Shown piece after piece: positions 9,551 to 17,846 of a stretch of DNA of 43,032 bases. The position numbers were made by a program, and so were the translations under genes. The stretch's first letter is position 1. Each line of letters begins with the position of its first letter. Location: the NCBI GenBank assembly GCA_016934335.1, contig JAFGTC010000099.1, positions 1-43,032 on the forward strand. Direction: 5' to 3'. Under the pieces are notes generated by a model. The model did not search any database, had not been told where the DNA came from, and saw only the letters and a list, made by a program, of their open reading frames with translations. The DNA comes from Candidatus Omnitrophota bacterium (lineage in GTDB: Bacteria; Hinthialibacterota; Hinthialibacteria; Hinthialibacterales; Hinthialibacteraceae).

Positions 9551-9970
9551 TTATCTCGGATATTTTCCAAGCGGGTAAGTGATGACATGACCGGGATTGG
9601 TTATTTGGCCGCCAACAGTAACGATATCTCCAATCGAGACCAAGCCGTTGGAGGAATCGTAGTCGATTCCCCAATGGCCTTCAGCATCGGTGTAATGAAT
9701 AATACCGGCGCGTTGTATTCCGTCCGGCCCGCCGCTGGCGAGGCGGTAACCGTATCCCCGGGTCTGGGCGCCATTTTCCTGGGATGACGCAGCGTCAAGA
9801 TAATCGTAGGTATCGTAAAAATCGGGATTCACCGCGGCGAGTTGATTGAAAAAGGGATCACGGGGGATGGAGCCATAATAGGAAACCGGTGTAGTAAACG
9901 TCGCTTTATGGAAGGTACGGCGACTCAAAGATTTTGTTCGACAGGGTGAATTCATCTTCTTGCTCCCCAT
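9551..9970 (-). CDS. Truncated type II secretion-like pseudopilin (probable gene fragment)
   Basis: The 139 residues match the C-terminal half of GspG/DUF1559-type pseudopilins from Planctomycete-like genomes: FTTPVSYYGSIPRDPFFN, a GYRLASGGPDG turn, then DYDSSNGLVSIGDI. The prepilin leader and the long hydrophobic N-terminal helix are missing. The 25 bp between this ORF and the upstream carrier gene cannot hold them. There is no convincing ribosome site before ATG 9970. I read it as a 5'-truncated remnant. A stand-alone soluble protein is possible but could not enter a pilus. Confidence 0.6.
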   Translation of the reverse strand: MGSKKMNSPCRTKSLSRRTFHKATFTTPVSYYGSIPRDPFFNQLAAVNPDFYDTYDYLDAASSQENGAQTRGYGYRLASGGPDGIQRAGIIHYTDAEGHWGIDYDSSNGLVSIGDIVTVGGQITNPGHVITYPLGKYPR

Positions 9971-9995
9971 GGTATTGGTGTATTATTTTATATAG

Positions 9996-11096
9996 TCAAT
10001 TGCTGCCTTGACATTCATTTCGGATTCTAGATTTTTTACGCCACCAGGAAGCTAATACAGATCCGGAAATGTTCATCCATGGCCCGAAAATGGCCGGAGC
10101 GAGAGCTGCTTCGTGACTCTTCAGCAAGTTGATTGCCAGGCCGGACGCCATCCCTCCATTCTGTAATCCCACTTCGATGGCAATTGTTCTGCAAGAGGTT
10201 TCATCCATTCTGAAAAGACGCGCGCCCCAATATCCGAACAGATACCCGACGGAGTTATGAATGATTGCCGCGCCTATTAACCATAAGCCGACTGTCATTA
10301 ATTCATCCCGGGATAATGATGTGATGATTGCGATGATAAAGCAGATCGAGAACATCGCAACCAGAGAGAGAATTCTATCCATCCATCTTCCCGTCAACTT
10401 GAGTTTTTGAAGAATGGCATTGGTAATCAATCCTGCGCCGATCGGTACGATGATAATCTGGATGATAGTCGCCATCATATCGATAAAATCAATTTCAATA
10501 TATTGACCTGCCAGAAGTTTCATCATGAGCGGAGTCATGATGGGCGAGACAAGAGTCGAACAGGCTGTCATTGTCACGGATAATGCAATGTTTCCCCTGG
10601 CTAAATAGGTCATAACATTGGATGCGACGCCGCCGGGACAGGATCCGATAAGAACGACGCCTGCCGCAATGCCAGCCTTAAATCCAAAGAAATAAGCGAT
10701 TGCCGCTCCAACAAATGGCATGACAGTGAATTGAAGAGCCATTCCTGTAAAAATGGCTTTAGGCATGGAAAGAACTCGCGTGAAATCCTTTAAACTCAAT
10801 GTAGTTCCCATCCCAAACATAATGATCTGGATTAAAGGGACAATGAGCACTTTGAGTTGAAAAGATCCCCAGTTTTGAAATGCGAAGGGATAAACCATCG
10901 CCGCCGATACAAAAGCAAACACCCAGAGTGAAAATGAGAAAGTTTTCAGAGACGGAATCAATTGCAGGGAAATTGCCGCCGAAATAAAAAAAAGGATGAT
11001 TGGCGGCCCTATCCATGTAAATGCTCCTATACTCCATAGGATTCCCACAGCCATAAAAAAAAGACTGCTGATGAGGATAAAAAAACGTAATAGCAT
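9996..11096 (-). CDS. Bile acid:sodium symporter (BASS) family carrier
   Basis: A polytopic inner-membrane protein of 366 residues with about ten hydrophobic helices. It has the two BASS signatures: GSCPGGVASNVMTYLARGN in the first half and IEVGLQNGGMASGLA in the second. These regions hold the crossover helices and sodium sites in the family. BASS carriers import organic anions (bile acids, pantoate, pyruvate, other carboxylates) with sodium. Here the neighbours are uronate-type enzymes, so a sugar-acid product is a reasonable guess, but this is inference. The gene starts 52 bp after the toroid gene in the same orientation. Confidence 0.88.
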   Translation of the reverse strand: MLLRFFILISSLFFMAVGILWSIGAFTWIGPPIILFFISAAISLQLIPSLKTFSFSLWVFAFVSAAMVYPFAFQNWGSFQLKVLIVPLIQIIMFGMGTTLSLKDFTRVLSMPKAIFTGMALQFTVMPFVGAAIAYFFGFKAGIAAGVVLIGSCPGGVASNVMTYLARGNIALSVTMTACSTLVSPIMTPLMMKLLAGQYIEIDFIDMMATIIQIIIVPIGAGLITNAILQKLKLTGRWMDRILSLVAMFSICFIIAIITSLSRDELMTVGLWLIGAAIIHNSVGYLFGYWGARLFRMDETSCRTIAIEVGLQNGGMASGLAINLLKSHEAALAPAIFGPWMNISGSVLASWWRKKSRIRNECQGSN

Positions 11097-11148
11097 CTCA
11101 GAAAATACCCTTTCGTTCTATGGATGGATCCCGGCTTTCTTAAAGCGT

Positions 11149-13119
11149 TCAATGCCATGGGAAATCATAGGTCGGTTGGTTGATATATCTTTTTATAGTA
11201 ATTTCAAGACGCCCGGCGGCGCACGGGGCCAGATTGACCTGAAAATATCTGTGATTTATCGTATTGAATTGATACGGGTATTCCTGAACCTGCCGAACCA
11301 TTGTGATTGTATGCTCGCCAAACGCGCCGGCTTGGATAATGATCTTTCGAGATTCAACGGGATGCAGATTAACGAGATGAAGAGATATGCCGTCTTGCGT
11401 AATCTTGTCGATCAGAACGGCTGTATCCTGAGGAATGCCGGGCCTCATCCGTTGAGGATCAAAATAGCGAACGCTGCAATGCAGCACCCCCCCATGATAG
11501 ATATGGTTGGGAGCGCCAAGCATCGTTTGAACCAAGCCTTCCAATACAACAGGATTTCGCTGCTGCCAATGATGGACGTCCTGTTCATCAGGCGTGGTTT
11601 GATCATGGCGCACCAGTTCCAGACGGCGGAGCGTCTCTAACCATCCCGCTTTTAAAATGTGCACTGGGTACTCTGGATTTTTCCCTTCCAGAAAGCCCAG
11701 CCATGCTTCTGGATTCTCTGAATCTCCCTTTCCCTTCCGGTAATTCAATTTGTTCCATTCTGCTGTATTGCAGAGTCGATGGATACGCTCCCAATCATTG
11801 TCGGTTCTGGATGCATACCATAAATGGATTGGATATTTAGCGTTGATCGGCCGATAATCATACCAGCCGTCATCGCCGTGTTTGTGAGGAAGCATAAGGC
11901 GGTTATTGACTATTTGGGCTTGACTTTCTACAAGTTGAAAAACGGAGCGAGGCAGTTCCAAATAGGAAGAATCGCCGGAAACTAAATAAGCATTAACCCC
12001 GCCTATCAGCGTTGATTCCAATTGATTGAAAAGACCGTGCGGCCATTGCCATCCGTAATATCCCCCCCACCATTTCCCGTTCATATATTCACCGATTTTC
12101 CCGGAAAGGCCGATGTTGTCCGGGAGGATTCCGTTGTTTTTCTTGACGCGCTGAATCCATGCCGCCGCATACTCTTCAATCCATTGTTTGTATTTTTCAT
12201 CTCCGGTATACATATATGCATTGAGCATCAAACTGGTCGCAGTGAGATTCAGGGGGACGTCTCCTCGCATCATACGATCATTCATTGTCTGCAGAATATA
12301 GGGAAATTTACTGTCGTCGTTCCATGCCAGGCTCGATTCAACATTTGGAATATCAGGGTAAGGAAGAGAATAATTTGCCAGTATGGGCCTATGAGTAATC
12401 CAATCTTCGGCGGTATTGATGAAATGGGGCCCTTTACTTCCAGTAATTGGAGAACGCATCAATTTCTTTTCGAAATCGTAGTTTTGATCTTCTGGATCTT
12501 CATTCAAATAAAGCCCTGCAAAGCGAATCGCCCTTTCTCTAAATTTTTCATTGAATGGATCGGCAAGGCCGAAGAAGTAAAAATTCGTATAGGCTTCTCC
12601 ATGATGCATCCAATCGTAATGCGCGTCGAATTCATGATGGATTTGACCGTAATTCGTAAATTGGCGCGTGACGCTTTCCCATAATGTTCGCGACAAACCG
12701 TGGATCTCGTCCGGTCCGCCCAATACATAGTAGAGCGGAAAATTGTAAAAACTCTCATAGCCGTCATCCGAACCATCCATCCCGGGCCATTCCTTGCGCC
12801 AGATCAAGGTTCCATCGGGACGAGTGTACGTTTCAACAAACTCCCTGGCCGCCGGATAGAGATTCTCAAGAATATAGCGCTGCCAGAAAGCCCATTCGGG
12901 AGGAGGATTTTGAGTCGTGATATTCAGCGTTGTAATCTCTTTTCCGGCGGATTCAGCATAGGTTGGCAATGCAGTATCTTGTGAGGCATGGCTTTCTCTA
13001 TGTTCTTTGTCTTCGGCGTATAAAAAATCATGCGTGGGATTCAATATCAAAAAAGAAAATAGAAAAAATGAGAAATAAAAGATCAATGAAAAGTGCATCG
13101 TCGAATGGGATCGGGGCAT
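11149..13119 (-). CDS. Exported protein with predicted alpha/alpha-toroid fold (possible glycan-active enzyme)
   Basis: A protein of about 656 residues with a hydrophobic leader (MHFSLIFYFSFFLFSFLIL) ending near AEDKE. The body has helix-rich segments typical of alpha/alpha toroids: FVETYTRPDGTLIWRKEWPG, SLMLNAYMYTGDEKYKQWIE, GGYYGWQWPHGLFNQLEST. A beta-rich C-terminal part follows. Such folds occur in glycoside hydrolases and polysaccharide lyases, but I recognise no catalytic signature, so the enzyme class is not assigned. I prefer ATG 13119, preceded by AGGA, over an in-frame ATG at 13143 without a ribosome site. It begins right behind the UxuA-like gene, so the two are almost surely co-transcribed. 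Confidence 0.75.
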   Translation of the reverse strand: MPRSHSTMHFSLIFYFSFFLFSFLILNPTHDFLYAEDKEHRESHASQDTALPTYAESAGKEITTLNITTQNPPPEWAFWQRYILENLYPAAREFVETYTRPDGTLIWRKEWPGMDGSDDGYESFYNFPLYYVLGGPDEIHGLSRTLWESVTRQFTNYGQIHHEFDAHYDWMHHGEAYTNFYFFGLADPFNEKFRERAIRFAGLYLNEDPEDQNYDFEKKLMRSPITGSKGPHFINTAEDWITHRPILANYSLPYPDIPNVESSLAWNDDSKFPYILQTMNDRMMRGDVPLNLTATSLMLNAYMYTGDEKYKQWIEEYAAAWIQRVKKNNGILPDNIGLSGKIGEYMNGKWWGGYYGWQWPHGLFNQLESTLIGGVNAYLVSGDSSYLELPRSVFQLVESQAQIVNNRLMLPHKHGDDGWYDYRPINAKYPIHLWYASRTDNDWERIHRLCNTAEWNKLNYRKGKGDSENPEAWLGFLEGKNPEYPVHILKAGWLETLRRLELVRHDQTTPDEQDVHHWQQRNPVVLEGLVQTMLGAPNHIYHGGVLHCSVRYFDPQRMRPGIPQDTAVLIDKITQDGISLHLVNLHPVESRKIIIQAGAFGEHTITMVRQVQEYPYQFNTINHRYFQVNLAPCAAGRLEITIKRYINQPTYDFPWH

Positions 13120-13150
13120 TTTAAAATCCTGTGTTTGAGGCATAAAGCAT

Positions 13151-14287
13151 TTAGATATTGGTTGCCGCTGCTTGAATCAAGGCTTTCATGTAACCGATGG
13201 AATAGGCTTCCGCGGCGCGGCGTCCGCCGACCATGGCCGGGATGTGATCGGATATAATCGCGCCGTTGTATTTCGATTCATGCAGCGCATGGACGACGTT
13301 GAACATATTCATATATCCATCGTCAAGTAATGTTTCTTTAAACCCCTGCGGCAGAGGCGCTGTCACGTTTCGAAAATGCACTTTGAATAATTTTTTCTGT
13401 TGGGAAAAAATACGGATCGCCTCCGTTACGCTTTTCCCCATTTGTTCACCGCCCTCTAACCAGCAGCCTACGCAAAGACAAACGCCGATGTTGGGGCTGC
13501 CGGCGATCTCCAAGGCGCGTTGGTATCCTTCGAAATTGCCGAATATGCAGCGGGGAACGCCCCCGAGACCATAAACCGGCGGATCGTCAGGATGGACGCC
13601 GATATAGACGCCGCTTTCTTCTGCGACGGGAACTACTTTGCGGATAAAATACGTATAATTATCCCACAGTTCCTCCTCGCTATAGCGCCGGCCGTGCGAA
13701 AGAGGTTCATGCCATGTCTTCCCGGCCCAGTTTCCAATCGGATTTTTGTCGAGACGAAGCGCTCGGGCTTTCGCGCCTCCCCGAATGGTCTCCGGCTCTC
13801 CGCTCCAGATTCCATTGGCCATGTGGGCATACGTCGAGTAATAAATCCCGGCTTTTCCCAAGAGACGTATGTAATTCAAATATTCCTCTACTTTTTGATC
13901 CCGGCCGGGAAGATTAAGCGTGATTTCCTCCATATTGTGGCAACGGTGATTTCCCAACCGGTAAATCTTCAAACCGTTGTCAGCAAACCGGCGCTTTAAT
14001 GCAAGGTATTTCTCTATGTTTTGATCTTCGGGAGGCAGGCTGGTCATTACCCATTCCACACCGAGTTGACGAGCGAATTGCATGTCCTCCTCACTGGCGT
14101 TGGGAGGGAGTTGAGTCCCAATCTGCATGCCCGGCTTCGACCCAAAATACCCGGGGACGACAAGAGGAAATTCTTGACTGAGTCCGTTTGGGGCATTGTG
14201 CGATTTGGCTTGAACTTTGAATCCGCTTTGGGCGGCAAGCATCGCCGCCGTGCATTGAACAAAAGTACGCCGATTTGACTTGATCAT
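13151..14287 (-). CDS. Tat-exported UxuA-like (mannonate dehydratase family) TIM-barrel protein, paralogue 1
   Basis: A 378-residue xylose-isomerase-like TIM barrel related to mannonate dehydratase (UxuA, EC 4.2.1.8). Family landmarks are GVHPDDPPVYGLGGVPR, the metal-binding CLCVGCW, KVHFRNV and the C-terminal SDHIPAM. Unlike cytoplasmic UxuA it starts with a Tat-type leader, SNRRTFVQ followed by a hydrophobic run. UxuA dehydrates D-mannonate to 2-keto-3-deoxygluconate; whether this exported relative does so is unknown. ATG 14287 follows an AGGTGA site. It lies just upstream of the toroid gene and about 250 bp downstream of its paralogue. Confidence 0.82.
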   Translation of the reverse strand: MIKSNRRTFVQCTAAMLAAQSGFKVQAKSHNAPNGLSQEFPLVVPGYFGSKPGMQIGTQLPPNASEEDMQFARQLGVEWVMTSLPPEDQNIEKYLALKRRFADNGLKIYRLGNHRCHNMEEITLNLPGRDQKVEEYLNYIRLLGKAGIYYSTYAHMANGIWSGEPETIRGGAKARALRLDKNPIGNWAGKTWHEPLSHGRRYSEEELWDNYTYFIRKVVPVAEESGVYIGVHPDDPPVYGLGGVPRCIFGNFEGYQRALEIAGSPNIGVCLCVGCWLEGGEQMGKSVTEAIRIFSQQKKLFKVHFRNVTAPLPQGFKETLLDDGYMNMFNVVHALHESKYNGAIISDHIPAMVGGRRAAEAYSIGYMKALIQAAATNI

Positions 14288-14534
14288 TGTTTCATCACCT
14301 GCGAAAGGATGCTAATCATTTTGTCAAATATAATGAATCATAATTCATTACTCTATATATCAATAATTCAAATGCTTGATAAGTGAGGTTAAGATTTTTG
14401 CAGAGTGATTCAATTTAATTGTAGAAATCAGAGTAAGGACATCCTTCAAAGAGCGAGAAATTGCCGGCTCGCAAACATTTCAATTGCCAGTTGGAGAATA
14501 ATCATTTCAAATTGTCAAAAAACCGCTCCTGTTT

Positions 14535-15650
14535 TTATTCGGAATATACGGCATCGATCAAGCCTTTAATGTAACCGATGGCAAACAACCGTCCGATGGA
14601 AGAATATCCCGGTCTGTCATTGTTGTCGCCTTCCATCGTTGGCACATGATCCGGACGGCAGACGCCATGATAACCAATATCACGGTAAGCGCGCATGCAT
14701 TCCGCCATATCGGTCTGGCCGTCATCGTGGAAAGTCTCCACGAATTGTTGAGGCGTCCCTTTTACATCTCTAAAATGAACAAAAAATATTTTCTTTTGCC
14801 CGCCGAAATGTCGAATTGCTCCCGGTAGATCGTCTGTCATCAGAGTGAAATTGCCTTGACAAAGCGCAATGCCATTTACAGGGCTTGGAACCAGGTCCAG
14901 CAAACGCTGGTAGTTTTCAATGCTGCGCATGATTCGGCCTATTCCACGAACGGGAGACAGAGGAGGATCGTCAGGATGCATGGCTAATTTTACGTTGGCT
15001 TCTTCCGCAATTGGAACAATCTTACGCAGGAAAAATCCCAGGTTTGTCCACAAGGCTTCCTCACTGACAACGCCAAATTCTGTCAGAGAATTTTCCGGGA
15101 CATCGTTGATATCGAAGCCCGTTACCAGCGCGCCGCCGCGGGAAGGAATGGCTTTATCCGTGCGTTGCCAGTTGAATCCCGCCATCCATTCATAGCACCA
15201 GACGGGAATCTTCAATTTACCCATATTGCGGATCAATTCAATGACATTTTCAATTTCTTCCTTTCTGCCAGGCAAACCAAGTTTAATTTTATTCATGGGC
15301 GGTCGAGATTCGATCACAGCCAGTTCGAATCCTCCGTTTTCATAGGCCTGCTTCAACCGTTTCAGCGGCCCGTAACTCCATGGCGCTTCACCGGGCGTGC
15401 GGTCTTTGTCCCAAGCGCCGCCGAAGGATCCAACGACATGATCAACTCCGCATTGCTTGACCATTCGCCATAATGCATCTTCCGGAGGATGAAACACCTC
15501 CGCGATTTTCATCATCGATTTTGATTCCGGTTTGAGTGATTTGTTTTCAGAAGCAGGCAATTGCAGCGCCGAAGAAGATGCAACAAAAGCGCTGGATGAC
15601 GCAAGGAAATTTCTTCGCGAAAACCGTTTTCCAAAGGAATCATTATGCAT
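14535..15650 (-). CDS. Tat-exported UxuA-like (mannonate dehydratase family) TIM-barrel protein, paralogue 2
   Basis: A 371-residue protein closer to canonical mannonate dehydratase than its neighbour. It has LAMHPDDPPLSPVRGIGRI, GIALCQGNF, FFVHFRDVKG, ETFHDDGQTDM and RPDHVPTM, which hold the expected His, Cys and Asp metal ligands. The leader is a clear Tat motif, SRRNFLASS, followed by a small-residue hydrophobic stretch. Canonical UxuA acts in the cytoplasm on D-mannonate in glucuronate breakdown; an exported version is unusual. It is the first gene of the minus-strand cluster, and a dispersed element lies 69 bp upstream of its start. Confidence 0.87.
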   Translation of the reverse strand: MHNDSFGKRFSRRNFLASSSAFVASSSALQLPASENKSLKPESKSMMKIAEVFHPPEDALWRMVKQCGVDHVVGSFGGAWDKDRTPGEAPWSYGPLKRLKQAYENGGFELAVIESRPPMNKIKLGLPGRKEEIENVIELIRNMGKLKIPVWCYEWMAGFNWQRTDKAIPSRGGALVTGFDINDVPENSLTEFGVVSEEALWTNLGFFLRKIVPIAEEANVKLAMHPDDPPLSPVRGIGRIMRSIENYQRLLDLVPSPVNGIALCQGNFTLMTDDLPGAIRHFGGQKKIFFVHFRDVKGTPQQFVETFHDDGQTDMAECMRAYRDIGYHGVCRPDHVPTMEGDNNDRPGYSSIGRLFAIGYIKGLIDAVYSE

Positions 15651-16058
15651 TCTCTTACACCTTTCTCTGATGCGAAAGTGTTTTGGTCATTCTATCTCAT
15701 TATATTCTATCATGCACAGTTGGTTTTCTTTTTCTTGCTACCCGGGTGAGATGGCTCTGGGAGCCAACATAACAAACAATTCTCAAGAAAGTTCAGATTA
15801 TCGGTCCATCCCGGCATGTCATCCGAATCATGTTTCGTCTCCTTAAAGCAGCGTAGAATTAAATTGGCGGTATAATGCTGTAAAGAATCACGATGGGAAG
15901 GTGCATCTATCGGTCATGAGTTTCAAGATTGGTTTATCAAAACCGATAACATGTTTCTGACCGGATTCATTCTATATCTGAATAGACATATCGAAATCGC
16001 TTTTCTAGCGGAATTTAATAGTCCGATTCTTGGTTAACAGGTTCAGGAGGAATTAAAA
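15651..16058. other. Intergenic region between divergent transcription units
   Basis: This 408-bp gap separates the minus-strand UxuA-like gene from the plus-strand TolB-like gene, so it should hold promoters for both. It contains the dispersed element at 15720-15761. An AGGAGGAATT ribosome site at 16046-16055 serves the TolB-like gene. I see no further gene. Confidence 0.55.
15720..15761. repeat. Dispersed intergenic element, copy 2
   Basis: A 42-bp stretch beginning TTGGTTTTCTTTTTCTTGCT and ending GAGATGGCTCTGGG. It is near-identical to 8863-8903. On the minus strand it is 69 bp upstream of the second UxuA-like gene. Read on that strand, both copies can encode PGSKKKK(S/T)N, with a silent difference at the glycine codon, so a degenerate coding remnant is an alternative to a regulatory element. 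Confidence 0.6.
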
Positions 16059-17567
16059 ATGTTAAAAAAATTTATCTTATTACTATTACTCATTGGTTCA
16101 ACCATGAATGTAAATCCGGTTTTCTCACAAAATAGCAATCTTGGAGATTTTGAGGGGCATAATGATGTCGGAAAAGTCAAGAATACAGGATCCGTACAAT
16201 ATGATCCTGATACTCAAGAATACACGATTCAAGCGTCAGGCACGAACATGTGGTTCGATCGAGATGAGTTTCATTTCGTATGGAAACGCATAAAAGGGGA
16301 TTTCATACTTCGTGCAAGAATGAAATTTATTGGAAAGGGCGTCGATGCACATCGAAAAATGGGTTGGATTGTTCGTAACTCTCTGGATACTGATTCCGTT
16401 CATGTCAACGCATCCATTCATGGTGACGGTTTAACTTCTCTGCAATTTCGTAAGACAAAGGGAGGAGAAACAGAAGAAACAAAATCTAAATTACAAGCAC
16501 CGGATATTGTTCAACTAGAGCGACAAGGCAATACTTATATTATGTCTGTCGCAAAATTCGGTGAACCGTTTATTTCAAGCCAAATCACCCTTGATCTCAA
16601 TCATGAGGTTTTTGTTGGTTTATATGTTTGCTCACACAATCCGGAAGTGTCGGAGAAAGCTATTTTTACGAATGTCCGGTTGATTGTTCCGGCCAAGAAA
16701 GACTTTCAACCCTATAGAGACTATATAGGCAGCCGGTTAGAGGTGATGGAGATCCAGTCAGGCCATCGTAAAGTTTTGTACACCGATCCAAATTCCATTC
16801 AAGCGCCCAATTGGATGCTGGATGGAAATTCTCTTATTTACAACAATGAAGGACTTCTCTACAAATTTGATCTTTCTACCAACACGCCGACAGTGATCGA
16901 TACCGGCTTTGCCAATAAAAATAATAACGATCACGTTCTTTCATTTGACGGTAAACATCTTGGCATCAGTCATCATTCCAGCGATGCGGATGGCGCATCC
17001 ATCATCTATACGATTCCCGTGAAAGGTGGAACCCCCAAGCGTGTAACCAGTGTTGGGCCTTCTTACCTACATGGATGGTCTCCGGATGGGGAAAATTTAA
17101 TCTATACCGGAGGACGGAATGGACAATACGATATATACAAAATATCTATTGCAGGCGGTCAAGAGATTCAATTGACAAATACTAAAGGGCTTGATGATGG
17201 TTCAGAATATTCTCCGGACGGTAAATTCATTTATTTCAATTCCAACCGGACTGGAACCATGCAAATTTGGCGTATGAAGCCAGATGGAAGCGAGCCAACT
17301 CAAATCACTTTTGACGAATATCAGGATTGGTTTCCGCATATTTCTCCTGACGGTAAATGGATCGTTTTCTTATCATTTCCTCAGGAAACAAGATCGGATG
17401 ATCATCCATTTTATAAACATGTGTATCTACGTTTGATCTCACTTTCGGGCGGAACACCCAAAATTGCCGCTTACATTTACGGAGGGCAAGGGACAATCAA
17501 CGTACCGAGTTGGTCGCCGGATAGTACGCATGTAACATTTGTTAGTAATTCAATGATTGGCGAATAA
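16059..17567 (+). CDS. Exported TolB-like beta-propeller protein with N-terminal DUF1349-like domain
   Basis: A 502-residue exported protein with a leader (MLKKFILLLLLIGSTMNV) cut near VFSQ. Residues of about 30-210 look like a concanavalin-type DUF1349 domain (DEFHFVWKRIKGDFILRARM, then GWIVRNSLD). From about 225 a WD40-like/PD40 propeller begins, with blades such as GWSPDGENLIYTGGRNGQYD, YSPDGKFIYFNSNRTGTMQI and ISPDGKWIVFLSF. The fusion suggests binding or sensing at the cell surface rather than the Tol-Pal role of true TolB. The start has an excellent AGGAGGAATT site. The DNA is visibly more AT-rich than neighbouring genes and the protein is Bacteroidota-like, so it may have been acquired. 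Confidence 0.85.
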   Translation: MLKKFILLLLLIGSTMNVNPVFSQNSNLGDFEGHNDVGKVKNTGSVQYDPDTQEYTIQASGTNMWFDRDEFHFVWKRIKGDFILRARMKFIGKGVDAHRKMGWIVRNSLDTDSVHVNASIHGDGLTSLQFRKTKGGETEETKSKLQAPDIVQLERQGNTYIMSVAKFGEPFISSQITLDLNHEVFVGLYVCSHNPEVSEKAIFTNVRLIVPAKKDFQPYRDYIGSRLEVMEIQSGHRKVLYTDPNSIQAPNWMLDGNSLIYNNEGLLYKFDLSTNTPTVIDTGFANKNNNDHVLSFDGKHLGISHHSSDADGASIIYTIPVKGGTPKRVTSVGPSYLHGWSPDGENLIYTGGRNGQYDIYKISIAGGQEIQLTNTKGLDDGSEYSPDGKFIYFNSNRTGTMQIWRMKPDGSEPTQITFDEYQDWFPHISPDGKWIVFLSFPQETRSDDHPFYKHVYLRLISLSGGTPKIAAYIYGGQGTINVPSWSPDSTHVTFVSNSMIGE

Positions 17568-17611
17568 ACAAGAATTTCAGATAATGATTCAATCTAGATC
17601 GACAGAAAGAA

Positions 17612-17648
17612 ACGATAAAGGACGAAGGCGTTCTCGTCCACCCATCGT
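17612..17648 (+). terminator. Two-part hairpin downstream of the TolB-like gene
   Basis: GGACGA (17620-17625) pairs with TCGTCC (17634-17639) around an 8-nt loop. Outside it ACGAT (17612-17616) pairs with ATCGT (17644-17648). There is no T-tract, so it is a weak or intron-interrupted terminator. The group II intron-like segment begins directly behind it. Confidence 0.4.
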
Positions 17649-17654
17649 ACCAAG

Positions 17655-17820
17655 GTGTGTGCGGATAGCACGGTAGAGAAGATCGGAGCGTAACCCCAGG
17701 AGGGCTTATGCGGTTTCCGGAAACAAGGGAATAAGCAACCCTATAAGTTTAATTCCTTCACTCAAGCCGAACGAGACGTAACCATTTGTGAAAGCCGGAT
17801 GCGGGAAAACCGCATGTCCT
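17655..17820 (+). mobile_element. Group II intron fragment (5' part only, no reverse transcriptase)
   Basis: The segment begins with GTGTG, which fits the group II 5' consensus GUGYG. It ends with a characteristic block, GTGAAAGCCGGATGCGGG then AAAACCGCATGTCC. In bacterial introns that block lies just before the reverse transcriptase gene and normally continues as CGGTTTG. Here the match breaks off and the FAD-oxidoreductase gene ends 26 bp later. There is no RT ORF, domain V or domain VI. Intron class is not certain; the hairpin just upstream is the kind of site class C introns choose. I rely on remembered intron sequence, not a covariance search. Confidence 0.5.
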
Positions 17821-17846
17821 TTGGTTTGGATTATTACTTTGCCAGA

